A stretch of 14,214 nt of DNA from Oscillospiraceae bacterium (GTDB taxonomy: Bacteria; Bacillota_A; Clostridia; Oscillospirales; Oscillospiraceae): positions 1 to 14,214 of the forward strand of contig JAFYLN010000026.1 of NCBI GenBank assembly GCA_017537045.1, written 5' to 3'. The notes under the pieces are model-generated. The model was given only the letters and a program-made list of their open reading frames with translations. It was not told the DNA's origin and ran no database searches. Made by a program: the position numbers and the translations under genes. Positions 5,936 through 14,197 of the stretch are shown here, piece after piece. Position 1 is the stretch's first letter; every line of letters begins with the position of its first letter.

Positions 5936-7471
5936 ATGCTTACCGGTGAACTGAAAAACAAAGTAGACGGCCTGTGGGATATTTTTGCTGCAGGTGGATT
6001 AGTAAATCCGTTGGATGTGGTCGAACAGATCACATACCTGATGTTTATCCATGACCTAGATGCTACTGACAATCTTCGCGCTAAAGAAAGCGCCATGCTG
6101 GGCCTGCCCTTCAAGAGCATTTTTGCGGAAGAAATTGAAGTTGGGGAGCGAAAGATTAAGGGACAGCATCTGAAATGGTCTGTATTTAAGGATTTTGAAG
6201 CGTCTAGAATGTATACCGTCATGCAGGAGTGGGTATTCCCATTTATCAAGGGCCTGGGCAGTGGCAAGGACAGCGCATACTCCAAATATATGTCTGACGC
6301 AATATTCAAGCTTCCCACACCCTTGCTCTTGAGCAAAGTAGTCGACGGTCTGGATCAAATCTATGAACAGATGTCTCGCGTAAAGGACAGTGATATTCGT
6401 GGCGATGTCTATGAATATTTGCTCTCAAAAATCGCACAATCTGGACTGAACGGCCAGTTCCGCACGCCCCGTCATATCATCAAGATGATCGTGGAGCTGA
6501 TGGAGCCCAAGCCCGGTTTTACTATCTGTGACCCTGCCTGCGGTACTGCCGGATTCCTGGTAGCGGCGGAGGAGTACCTGATGGAACGGCACAAGAAGGA
6601 GATTTTCTTCGATAAGGTCAAGAAGGATCATTTTCTGAACCATATGTTCTTCGGCTATGACATGGACCGCACCATGCTGCGCATCGGCGCCATGAATATG
6701 ATGACCCACGGCGTGGACAGCCCCACCATCGAGTACCGGGACAGCCTGAGCGACCAGAACACGGACAAGGAGAAATTCAACCTGATTCTGGCGAATCCCC
6801 CCTTCAAGGGCAGTCTGGATCCGGATATTGTTTCCGCCGATCTGCTGAAGGTGTGCAAGACCAAGAAGACGGAACTGCTGTTCCTGACCCTGTTCCTGCG
6901 GATGTTGAAGGTAGGCGGCCGGTGTGCGTGCATCGTCCCGGACGGCGTGCTGTTCGGCTCTTCCAAGGCCCATAAGGACATCCGCCGGGAGCTGGTGGAG
7001 AACCACCGGCTGGAGGCTGTCATCTCCATGCCCAGCGGCGTGTTCAAGCCCTACGCAGGCGTGTCCACGGGCATCCTGATCTTCACGAAGACGGGCCACG
7101 GCGGCACGGACAAGGTGTGGTTCTACGATATGACCGCCGATGGCTTCAGCCTGGATGACAAGCGGACGGAGATCAAGGATAATGACATCCCCGACATCAT
7201 CGCGCGGTTCCGTTCCATCCACGGTCATTGCGAGGAGCGAAGCGACGTGGCAATCTCCTTCGACGAGGAGAACAACCCTCGTACAGCGAAGTCCTTCTTC
7301 GTCCCCAAGGCGGAGATCGTGGAAAACGGCTATGACCTGTCCATCAACAAGTACAAGAAGACCGAGTATGTGGCCGTGGAATACCCCGCAACTTCTGAGA
7401 TCCTGGCGGACCTCCGTGCCTTGGAGGAGAAGATCCAGATGGGTCTGAGAGAATTGGAGGGGATGATTTGA
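5936..7471 (+). CDS. hsdM: Type I R-M methyltransferase subunit HsdM
   Basis: This 511-residue subunit transfers methyl groups from S-adenosylmethionine to adenine in the site chosen by HsdS. The N-terminal helical domain covers about residues 1-150. The HsdM signature DVYEYLLSKIA...GQFRTPRHII lies at about 157-182. The SAM-binding motif CDPACGTAGF is at 198-207 and the catalytic NPPF at 287-290. Downstream come VPDGVLFGS and the C-terminal ENGYDLSINKYK. The length is normal. The ATG follows a GAGG site (5924-5927) and a strong promoter. Residues about 429-441 contain GHCEERSDVAIS, the translation of a widespread short repeat, inserted in a surface loop without breaking the frame. Third-codon positions become clearly richer in G and C from about base 6450 on. 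The end overlaps the next gene in a TTGA junction. Confidence 0.95.
   Translation: MLTGELKNKVDGLWDIFAAGGLVNPLDVVEQITYLMFIHDLDATDNLRAKESAMLGLPFKSIFAEEIEVGERKIKGQHLKWSVFKDFEASRMYTVMQEWVFPFIKGLGSGKDSAYSKYMSDAIFKLPTPLLLSKVVDGLDQIYEQMSRVKDSDIRGDVYEYLLSKIAQSGLNGQFRTPRHIIKMIVELMEPKPGFTICDPACGTAGFLVAAEEYLMERHKKEIFFDKVKKDHFLNHMFFGYDMDRTMLRIGAMNMMTHGVDSPTIEYRDSLSDQNTDKEKFNLILANPPFKGSLDPDIVSADLLKVCKTKKTELLFLTLFLRMLKVGGRCACIVPDGVLFGSSKAHKDIRRELVENHRLEAVISMPSGVFKPYAGVSTGILIFTKTGHGGTDKVWFYDMTADGFSLDDKRTEIKDNDIPDIIARFRSIHGHCEERSDVAISFDEENNPRTAKSFFVPKAEIVENGYDLSINKYKKTEYVAVEYPATSEILADLRALEEKIQMGLRELEGMI
7222..7256. repeat. Short palindromic repeat inside hsdM (HCEERSDVAIS type)
   Basis: The DNA between ATTGC (7227-7231) and GCAAT (7250-7254) has the core GAGGAGCGAAGCGACGTG. 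Its two frames read HCEERSDVAIS and IARSEATWQS, peptides I recognise as recurring in many unrelated bacterial proteins and intergenic regions because the underlying repeat is dispersed. It is read in frame within the hsdM C-terminal part, in a segment where relatives have a shorter loop. Confidence 0.75.
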
Positions 7472-8010
7472 GAAACAGAACATGTGCCAAGCGTCATATT
7501 GCGGTGCAAAAACTCTTAAATGAAGACTTTTGCAGTCCCTATTACCCAATAGATAACGGTGAAGATGATCGTTACAGAAGCCGACATGACAATAAGGGAA
7601 AAAAGATTGGCTTTATGGATGCGATAAAAAACATATTCGCTGTCATTAAAGGCGAAAAAGATACGAAAGGTACATACACTGTTGGAACATTTAGCTTTCT
7701 GCTGTTTTGGCTGTTTAAGGCCATTGGCGGAGTAGGTATGTTTGCAACTGTTTCGCTGGGATTTGCTGATGTTGTAGCAATCATATCATGTGTGAAAACT
7801 GGCTGTAATGACGTAGGCCAGATATGCTTTTTATTTATTGCGCTTGGAATCATCGTTATGTTTTTTCTTTACTCGGTGATGGTTTGGGGAGCGGCAAAAG
7901 AAATAGAAGAAGAAAAGGACAAGAATTATGTGCTAGCCGTTTTTTCGGGTGTGGTTAGTTTTGCATCGCTTGTTGTAGCAATTATTACTTTTTTTAGGGA
8001 GGTGAGGTAA
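7468..8010 (+). CDS. Multi-pass membrane protein within hsd operon
   Basis: The product is up to 180 residues. I recognise no family. The hydrophilic N-terminal part (about 1-70) is charged and is followed by hydrophobic segments at about 74-108 (long enough for one or two passes), 118-141 and 154-176. It ends in a short charged tail. This predicts an inner-membrane protein with three or four passes. The TTG start at 7468 overlaps the hsdM stop in TTGA and follows a strong GGAGGGG site, arguing for translational coupling. A second possible start is ATG 7615 (residue 50), which keeps all membrane segments but has a poor ribosome-binding site. The stop shares one base with the hsdS start. It is AT-rich compared with its hsdM neighbour and may have been acquired as a module. 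Its role in the restriction system is unknown. Confidence 0.75.
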   Translation: MRNRTCAKRHIAVQKLLNEDFCSPYYPIDNGEDDRYRSRHDNKGKKIGFMDAIKNIFAVIKGEKDTKGTYTVGTFSFLLFWLFKAIGGVGMFATVSLGFADVVAIISCVKTGCNDVGQICFLFIALGIIVMFFLYSVMVWGAAKEIEEEKDKNYVLAVFSGVVSFASLVVAIITFFREVR

Positions 8011-9173
8011 TGGCGAGATTAGGAGATCTTTGTACTATTGTATCTGGTAGTACACCCAAGAGTAACATCCCGGAGTATTGGGATGGTGATATTAAATGGA
8101 TTACACCCGCCGAGTTGACAGAGGATACCTATATTATCAATGATTCTGTTCGTCATATTACGGAGTTAGGTGTTGCCAAAACTGGACTAAAACCATTCCC
8201 TCCTGGAACAGTTATCTTGTCTTCCAAAGCTCCCATTGGAACGACAGCTATTGCCGGTTGTGAGATGTACTGCAATCAGGGTTTCAAAAACCTGATTTGT
8301 TCTGAGCACATCAATCCCCGATATTTGTATTGGTTTCTAACCTGTAACACGGAATATTTGAACTCCCTTGGTCGAGGTGCAACCTTTAAGGAGATTTCCA
8401 AAGAGATTGTTTCTAACATCGAGATTCCTTTACCGCCCATCGAAACCCAGGTGGAAATATCTGAAAAATTTGAGAAAATCAGTGAATTGATTGCCTTGCG
8501 GAAAGAACAACTTGCAAAACTGGATCAGTTGGTCAAATCTCGATTTATCGAACTGTTTGGCGACCCTGTGAACAATGAAATGCATTGGGAAAAGGTGCCG
8601 CTTTCAGTTTGCGTAGAAAGCATTGATAACGGAAAGAGCTTTGTGTGTGATTCTGTTGCTCGTGAAGGCGAGTGGCCTGCTATACTCAAACTCAGTGCAG
8701 CTACATATGGTTTTTACCGTCCAGAAGAAAACAAGGCTGTGCTTGATGAAACGCAGTTTGTTGAAGATGTAGCTGTCCGAGTCGGTGATTTGTTGTTTAC
8801 AAGGAAGAACACACCCGAATTGGTTGGTATGTGTGCGTATGTTTATGATACGCCAAGTAACTTAATGATGCCTGACCTCATTTTTCGATTGAACACGACG
8901 GAAAGGTGCAACAAGATATTTCTTTGGAAACTAATCAACCATGACCTTTTTAGAGGGTGCATACAAGCAATAGCAACTGGTTCGGCAAAATCAATGTCTA
9001 ACATTTCAAAGGAACGCTTATTGAATTTAGAAGTTATTTTGCCGCCAATTAAGGTGCAAAAGCAATTTGCAGCCTTCGTTGAACAGACCGACAAACTAAA
9101 ATTGACAATTCAATCCAGCCTTGATAAACTGGAAGTGCTGAAAAAGTCCCTGATGCAGGAATATTTTGGGTGA
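8010..9173 (+). CDS. hsdS: Type I R-M specificity subunit HsdS
   Basis: The 387-residue subunit recognises the split DNA target and joins HsdM and HsdR. It has the usual twofold layout. Target recognition domain 1 covers about residues 1-138 and is followed by a conserved helical spacer (IPLPPIETQVEI at 139-150, then a long helix ending SRFIELFGDP). Target recognition domain 2 covers about 186-341, and a second spacer (VILPPIKVQKQFA to the C-terminus LMQEYFG) closes the protein. The length is normal and both halves are intact, so a bipartite target is expected; its sequence cannot be read off the protein. The start is fixed by a strong AGGGAGGTGAG site and a TAATG overlap with the preceding membrane-protein gene. 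It is AT-rich compared with the GC-rich parts of hsdM and hsdR, as is common for exchanged specificity genes. Confidence 0.95.
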   Translation: MARLGDLCTIVSGSTPKSNIPEYWDGDIKWITPAELTEDTYIINDSVRHITELGVAKTGLKPFPPGTVILSSKAPIGTTAIAGCEMYCNQGFKNLICSEHINPRYLYWFLTCNTEYLNSLGRGATFKEISKEIVSNIEIPLPPIETQVEISEKFEKISELIALRKEQLAKLDQLVKSRFIELFGDPVNNEMHWEKVPLSVCVESIDNGKSFVCDSVAREGEWPAILKLSAATYGFYRPEENKAVLDETQFVEDVAVRVGDLLFTRKNTPELVGMCAYVYDTPSNLMMPDLIFRLNTTERCNKIFLWKLINHDLFRGCIQAIATGSAKSMSNISKERLLNLEVILPPIKVQKQFAAFVEQTDKLKLTIQSSLDKLEVLKKSLMQEYFG

Positions 9174-9185
9174 GGTGAAGTATAT

Positions 9186-9530
9186 ATGGAGATTGACTTT
9201 TCTGAACTGGCTCCGTACATCGTAACTGTTGCGTGCACGGTGATTTCGGGTTTTGCCAGTTATTTTGCATCTCGGAGACAAGCAAAAGCTGATTTGCAAA
9301 AACTCCAAAAACAACACGAACTCGACATTGAAAAAGAACGGGAAATGTTTGCAATGCAGAAAGAACGCATGGAGTTAGAGCATAAGCATCAATTGGAGCT
9401 GATGCAAAAGGAAATGGAAAATCAGTTGGGTGCAAACATGACTAATACCATTTTAGCAGAAGCAATGAGAATGCCAGAAGTAAGACAGCAGCTTGCTCAA
9501 GGTGTTCGAAAAGGAAATAAAAAGCACTGA
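9186..9530 (+). CDS. Small membrane-anchored coiled-coil protein
   Basis: The product is 114 residues with no family I can name. Residues about 8-28 (APYIVTVACTVISGFASYF) form one membrane-spanning segment. Basic residues follow at once (ASRRQAK), placing the rest in the cytoplasm. Residues about 32-80 are dense in Glu, Lys, Gln and Met with heptad-like hydrophobic spacing, a clear coiled coil. The tail (residues about 83-114) is a short helix plus a basic end. It lies 12 bases after the hsdS stop with a GAGGTGAAG ribosome-binding site, and hsdR starts 14 bases later, so it is part of the operon. The similarity of its coiled coil to the HsdS spacer helices is only of general type. It could tether or organise the restriction complex at the membrane; that is inference. 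Confidence 0.75.
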   Translation: MEIDFSELAPYIVTVACTVISGFASYFASRRQAKADLQKLQKQHELDIEKEREMFAMQKERMELEHKHQLELMQKEMENQLGANMTNTILAEAMRMPEVRQQLAQGVRKGNKKH

Positions 9531-9544
9531 ATGGGGTGACTATT

Positions 9545-12500
9545 ATGTCCAACTTCAAATTCCTCCTCTCTGACCCTGCCTTTGCGCCCTTTGCGGATGC
9601 GGCGGTGGCGGCGGAGCGGGTCTTACATATTGACCCGGCGGCTTCTATTTTCAACTGCCGCCGCGCCATGGAGTTCGCGGTGAAGTGGATGTACACCGTG
9701 GACAAGGAGCTGGACATGCCCTTCCAGGATAACCTCCAGAGCCTCATGAACCGGGAGGAATTCCGTGCCATCGTCGGCCCCGACATCTGGCGGCGCATGG
9801 ACTTCATCCGTCTCAAGGGCAACGCCACCGCCCACAAGGCCGTCAAGACCGACCGAGCCGTGGCCCTCCTGTGTCTGGAAAACCTCCACGTCTTCCTGGA
9901 CTTCCTGGCCTACTGCTATGCCGACGAGTACACCGAGACCAAGTTCGATCCCGATCTGATCCCCACCGGCATCGCACCCCCGGCTCCTGCCCCCGATGAC
10001 TCCGAAATCAGGAAGCTCATCGAGGAAAACAGGGCCCTCAAGGAACAGCTCTCCGCCCGCCGCGCCGAGCACCAGCCGAGCTATGTCCCCAAACCTCTGG
10101 ACATCTCCGAATATGAGACCCGGAAGTTCTACATCGACGCCATGCTCGAAGACGCAGGTTGGGTCGAAGGCAAAGACTGGATCAACGAGGTGGAACTGCC
10201 CGGTATGCCCAACAAGAGCGGCGTTGGTTTTGCCGACTACGTCCTCTACGACGATGCCCACCGTCCCCTGGCTGTCATCGAGGCCAAGCGCACCTGCGTG
10301 GACGTCTCCACCGGCCGCCAGCAGGCGAACCTCTACGCACAGATCCTCGAACAGAAATATGGCCGTCGCCCCGTGGTCTTCCTCACCAACGGCTTCGACA
10401 CCCGCATCGTCGACGGCCAGTACCCAGAGCGCAAGTGCGCCACCATCTACTCCAAGCGGGATCTGGAGAAGCTTTTCAACCTGCGCACCATGCGCACCTC
10501 CCTGAAGAATGTCATGGTCAAGCGCCACATCGCCGGCCGCTACTATCAGGAGGGCGCCATTAAAGCCGTCTGCCATGCCTTCGCCCAGAAGAACCGCCGC
10601 AAGGCCCTGTTGGTCATGGCCACCGGCTCCGGCAAGACCCGTACAGTTATCGCCCTCTGCGATGTCCTTCTGCAGAACGGCTGGGTGAAGAATATCCTCT
10701 TCCTGGCTGATCGCAACAGTCTGGTCACCCAGGCCAAGCGCAGTTTCGTCAATCTCCTGCCGGACCTGTCCGTCACCAACCTCTGCGAGGAGAAGGATAA
10801 CTACACCGCCCACTGCGTCTTCTCCACCTACCAGACCATGATGAACTGCATCGACAGCGTTAAAGACGAGCACGGTAAGCTCTTCACCTGCGGCCACTTC
10901 GATCTGGTCATCTGCGACGAAGCCCATCGGTCTATCTATAATAAGTACCGGGATATCTTCAACTACTTCGATGCCCCTCTGGTTGGTCTGACCGCCACGC
11001 CCAAGGACGAGATCGACAAGAACACCTATGAGGTCTTTGAGCTGGAAAACGGCGTGCCTACCTACGGCTACGAGCTGGCGCAGGCTGTCCGGGATGGTTT
11101 TCTGGTGGATTTCATGAGCGTGGAAACGAAACTGAAATTCCTGGAGGGTGGCATCGTATACGATGATCTGACGGACGAGGAAAAGGAAGAATACGAGAAT
11201 AAATTCACCGATGAAGACGGTGAATTGCCGGATAAAATTATTTCTTCCGCACTGAACGAGTGGGTATTCAATGAAGATACCATCCGTCAGGTGCTGCATA
11301 TCCTGATGACTCAGGGTATTAAAATCGACTATGGTCAGAAGCTTGGCAAGACCATTATTTTTGCCAAAAACCACAACCACGCCGAGAAGATCCGTGAGGT
11401 TTTCAACAAGGAATATCCCCACCTGCCGGGCTTTGCGGAGGTTATTGATAACCGCATCAACTATGCCCAGAGCCTGATCGACGATTTCTCCGACCCTAAG
11501 AAGCTGCCCCAGATTGCTATTTCGGTGGATATGCTGGACACTGGCATTGATGTGCCGGAATGTTTGAATCTGGTATTCTTTAAGAAGGTCATGAGTAAGG
11601 CCAAGTTCTGGCAGATGATTGGCCGAGGCACCCGCCTGTGCCAGGGCCTGCGAGATGGTGAGGACAAGGATCAGTTTTACATTTTTGACTTCTGTGGTAA
11701 CTTTGAGTTCTTCCGCATGTCCAACGGAAAGCCCACTGCTGTTCAGATTGCCCTGCAAGGTGCAATTTTCAGCCTGAAGGCTCAGATCGCCTATAAACTG
11801 CAGGATCTGGAATACCAGACCCCGGAACTGGTGGAATTCCGCCAGAGTCTGGTGGATGATATGGTACAGAAGGTTCAGGAATTGAACCGGGAGAATTTTG
11901 CTGTTCGCCAGCACCTGCGGTATGTGGAGTTGTTTTCTGATCCCGAGAACTATGTAACTCTGACGTACGAGAATACCCTGCAGATGGCTGAGGAACTGGC
12001 GCCGCTGATCACTCCCGATGGGGATGAAGCCAAGGCAGTCCGTTTCGATGCGCTGATGTATGGCATTGAACTGGCTTATCTGGTGGGCAAGAAGTACTCC
12101 AGAGCAAGAACAGATCTGGTGAAGAAAGTCCGCAGTCTTGCAGAAATTGCCAATGTGCCTGCCATTAATAAGCAGAATGATTTGATCGACAAGATCCTGC
12201 ACACCAGTTATGTGGAGGATGCAGGCGTCAATGAGTTTGAACACATCCGTGAAAGCCTGCGCGACCTCATCAAGTACATCCCTGTGGGTGGCCCGACTTA
12301 TACAACGAATTTCACCGACGAGATCCTGACCACCGAATGGAAAGAATCGGATCTGGAGAATGAAGTCATTTCCAAGCTGAAAAATAATGAACCCATGACG
12401 GAAGCGGATGTGAAGGTTCTGGAAAGTATTCTCTGGAGTGAAGTCGGCACGAAGGACGAATACGATACCGAATACCAGGGAAAACCCCTGGGCGAGTTCG

Positions 12501-12772
12501 TCCGGGAAATCGTTGGCATGGATATGCGCGCTGCCAAGGAGGCCTTTGCTGAGTATCTGAATGACACTTCTCTGGACAGCAATCAGATCTATTTCGTCAA
12601 TCAGATTGTGGAATACATCGTTCACAACGGTCTTCTGAAGGACATGAGCGTTCTGCAGGAGCCGCCCTTTACTGACAACGGAAGTATCGTAGAAATCTTC
12701 ACAGATCTTTCCCTGTGGTTTGGTATCAAGGCCGTGATCGATAAGATCAACGCAAATGCGTTGGCCATGTAA
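9545..12772 (+). CDS. hsdR: Type I R-M restriction subunit HsdR
   Basis: This 1075-residue subunit translocates and cuts unmethylated DNA. An N-terminal helical domain (about 1-130, with FNCRRAMEFAVKWMY) resembles DUF4145-type domains seen in many HsdR proteins. A short coiled coil follows (about 153-172). The nuclease core shows Asp231, Glu246 and Lys248 (EAK) followed by Gln260xxxTyr264. The helicase motor has Walker A ATGSGKT (359-365), DEAH (458-461), TATP (483-486) and a later motif FWQMIGRGTRLC. The C-terminal part is a long helical HsdR domain. All catalytic motifs are present and the length is normal. I use ATG 9545, spaced six bases from GGGGTG (9533-9538); an in-frame GTG at 9536 is part of that site. 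Codons end almost always in C or G up to about base 11000 and are much more mixed after it. Confidence 0.95.
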   Translation: MSNFKFLLSDPAFAPFADAAVAAERVLHIDPAASIFNCRRAMEFAVKWMYTVDKELDMPFQDNLQSLMNREEFRAIVGPDIWRRMDFIRLKGNATAHKAVKTDRAVALLCLENLHVFLDFLAYCYADEYTETKFDPDLIPTGIAPPAPAPDDSEIRKLIEENRALKEQLSARRAEHQPSYVPKPLDISEYETRKFYIDAMLEDAGWVEGKDWINEVELPGMPNKSGVGFADYVLYDDAHRPLAVIEAKRTCVDVSTGRQQANLYAQILEQKYGRRPVVFLTNGFDTRIVDGQYPERKCATIYSKRDLEKLFNLRTMRTSLKNVMVKRHIAGRYYQEGAIKAVCHAFAQKNRRKALLVMATGSGKTRTVIALCDVLLQNGWVKNILFLADRNSLVTQAKRSFVNLLPDLSVTNLCEEKDNYTAHCVFSTYQTMMNCIDSVKDEHGKLFTCGHFDLVICDEAHRSIYNKYRDIFNYFDAPLVGLTATPKDEIDKNTYEVFELENGVPTYGYELAQAVRDGFLVDFMSVETKLKFLEGGIVYDDLTDEEKEEYENKFTDEDGELPDKIISSALNEWVFNEDTIRQVLHILMTQGIKIDYGQKLGKTIIFAKNHNHAEKIREVFNKEYPHLPGFAEVIDNRINYAQSLIDDFSDPKKLPQIAISVDMLDTGIDVPECLNLVFFKKVMSKAKFWQMIGRGTRLCQGLRDGEDKDQFYIFDFCGNFEFFRMSNGKPTAVQIALQGAIFSLKAQIAYKLQDLEYQTPELVEFRQSLVDDMVQKVQELNRENFAVRQHLRYVELFSDPENYVTLTYENTLQMAEELAPLITPDGDEAKAVRFDALMYGIELAYLVGKKYSRARTDLVKKVRSLAEIANVPAINKQNDLIDKILHTSYVEDAGVNEFEHIRESLRDLIKYIPVGGPTYTTNFTDEILTTEWKESDLENEVISKLKNNEPMTEADVKVLESILWSEVGTKDEYDTEYQGKPLGEFVREIVGMDMRAAKEAFAEYLNDTSLDSNQIYFVNQIVEYIVHNGLLKDMSVLQEPPFTDNGSIVEIFTDLSLWFGIKAVIDKINANALAM

Positions 12773-12801
12773 CAAAATCCACGACATAGTCAGATAAAAT
12801 T

Positions 12802-12840
12802 AACCCGCCGTTGAGGTTTTCACACCTCACGGCGGGTTTT
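12802..12840. terminator. Bidirectional terminator between hsdR and HD-DUF429 gene
   Basis: AACCCGCCG-t-TGAGGT (12802-12817) pairs with ACCTCACGGCGGGTT (12824-12838), with one bulged base and a six-base loop. On the + strand TTTT follows; on the - strand TTAATTTTA follows. It can end both hsdR and the convergent gene. Confidence 0.87.
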
Positions 12841-12890
12841 GCACATACGGGGACTATCGCTACACGGATGAAGTTTATCCTTTTGAACGA

Positions 12891-14138
12891 TTACGGAATT
12901 CCAAACACCATTTGCATCTTGAGGTTTCTACTGTCACAAGCTGGAGCATCAGGAATCGTTCTGAAACCATTCTCGATTCCCATCTTAGCAGAAACTGCAA
13001 GACACAAGGCATCCAGCACATCCTCGTGCTGTTTTGGCTTGAAGCCAGTCAACACAGGAGCGACGTCAATACCATATTGCCGCAAAATTGCAGTTCGCTC
13101 AGCAATACCCTCTGGTGTGTGTTTGGAATAACGAAGCCCCACTCCCCTGTTCAGCATTTGAAAGGCCACCTCAGGATGGCTCTCAACAAGCCTGTTTTTC
13201 CAAGGAGAATTCTGTTCCAGGAACTGGTCCACCTGACGGATCATCTTTGTGAATCCATAGGACTGGCCCGTCAGCTTTCTGCCGAGGATGCGCTCATTTT
13301 CTGCGCTTGCTGTTGCATAGGCCTCAATGCCCAATACCTGACGGCATGGCACGGGAAAGATGGACGATTTTCGTCCTGTGGCAAGATACGCTCTCGCCTC
13401 CCGATCCGGGCGTTTGGCATCTTCTTCGGTACTCTCAGGAAGGCCCACGGGAATGTCAATCAGCACAGCATCTGCATTCAGATAGAAGTTATTTATGTCT
13501 GATATATCTGTCAGCTTCCTGACCGCGACTTCGCTCCCTCGGATCTCAGCCGCCAGCCAACAGGGCTTCATCCAGTCGATGCCGACCACAAAGCAGTCTT
13601 TCTCCTTGTGAGTCAGTCTTCGGTAAAGCCGCAGAAACTCCTTTTCGCACTGCTCGAATCCGGTGAATGTAAACTCCGGCATTGAGCTGAGTGTAGGTTC
13701 CTCATCGCTCAGACGAGCATCCATCAATGCCACGAATTCATGGTACAGGATGGCGTCATCAATTTCAAAAACATGGTCGTGCTCTTCCTGTGTCAGCGGT
13801 TCTTCCAGATACTTGGCCCAGATAACATCCTGCAAGGGTTTCTCGATTTCGAGATACTTCGGAAGTTCCTTCTTCACCGGCCGGGTCACATCGGACAAAT
13901 AGGCCTCGCTGGCGTCATGGAGCAGGCAGGCCAGCTGCAACTTTTCGGAATAACCTCGTTCCTTGGCTTCTCTCATGCAGTTGATGCTATGCTGCCCCAC
14001 GGAATAGAAGCTCCTGAAGTGACCGTTGGCCCGGCACAGCATGTTGAGGGCATGGGCAATATCCACGATGTCGATCAAATCAGGATCAGGATTCAACGGG
14101 TCAAACATGACTCCAGTATAGGTCTTAATGCAACTCAT
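12891..14138 (-). CDS. HD-domain phosphohydrolase fused to DUF429
   Basis: The 415-residue product combines two domains. Residues about 1-180 are an HD-type metal-dependent phosphohydrolase like those encoded singly by phages and bacteria: NPDPDLIDIVDIAHALNMLCR, then YSVGQH (His50), LLHDASEAYL (His74, Asp75) and VFEIDDAIL (Asp127/128). Such enzymes often act on nucleotides. Residues about 183-395 are DUF429, a predicted RNase H-like nuclease family: VVGIDWM (Asp187), AVLIDIPVGLPES (Asp228), RPDREAR, VESHPEVAF (Glu319) and HEDVLDALCLAV. I start at ATG 14138; the frame is open to a TTG at 14183, but that lies inside the promoter. No membrane or signal segment is seen. A nucleotide-related or nuclease role is plausible; the substrate is unknown. 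Confidence 0.87.
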   Translation of the reverse strand: MSCIKTYTGVMFDPLNPDPDLIDIVDIAHALNMLCRANGHFRSFYSVGQHSINCMREAKERGYSEKLQLACLLHDASEAYLSDVTRPVKKELPKYLEIEKPLQDVIWAKYLEEPLTQEEHDHVFEIDDAILYHEFVALMDARLSDEEPTLSSMPEFTFTGFEQCEKEFLRLYRRLTHKEKDCFVVGIDWMKPCWLAAEIRGSEVAVRKLTDISDINNFYLNADAVLIDIPVGLPESTEEDAKRPDREARAYLATGRKSSIFPVPCRQVLGIEAYATASAENERILGRKLTGQSYGFTKMIRQVDQFLEQNSPWKNRLVESHPEVAFQMLNRGVGLRYSKHTPEGIAERTAILRQYGIDVAPVLTGFKPKQHEDVLDALCLAVSAKMGIENGFRTIPDAPACDSRNLKMQMVFGIP

Positions 14139-14168
14139 ATCATCACCATCCGAGATCAGTTTTGTTTT

Positions 14169-14197
14169 ATTATAGTCCAGCAATTTTATGAAGTCAA
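14169..14197 (-). promoter_or_regulatory. Promoter of HD-DUF429 gene
   Basis: On the - strand TTGACT (14197-14192) and a perfect TATAAT (14174-14169) are separated by 17 bases. Transcription would start near 14162, about 24 bases before the ATG at 14138, giving a short leader with a GGATGGTG ribosome-binding site. Confidence 0.87.

Noticed and set aside
6425..7549. Long - strand open frame opposite hsdM
   Set aside because: Shadow of the GC-rich part of hsdM; no domain, no ribosome-binding site.
8010..9173. Possible phase-variable shuffling of hsdS
   Set aside because: There is only one hsdS, no partial copies, no recombinase gene and no long inverted repeats in the window.
9623..12787. Open reading frame of over 1000 codons on the - strand opposite hsdR
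   Set aside because: The strand is already used by a clear HsdR with all motifs. The antisense frame is open because of hsdR codon bias, and its translation has no recognisable domain.
14139..14183. TTG start 15 codons upstream for the HD-DUF429 gene
   Set aside because: This part contains and follows the TATAAT box, so it would not be transcribed.
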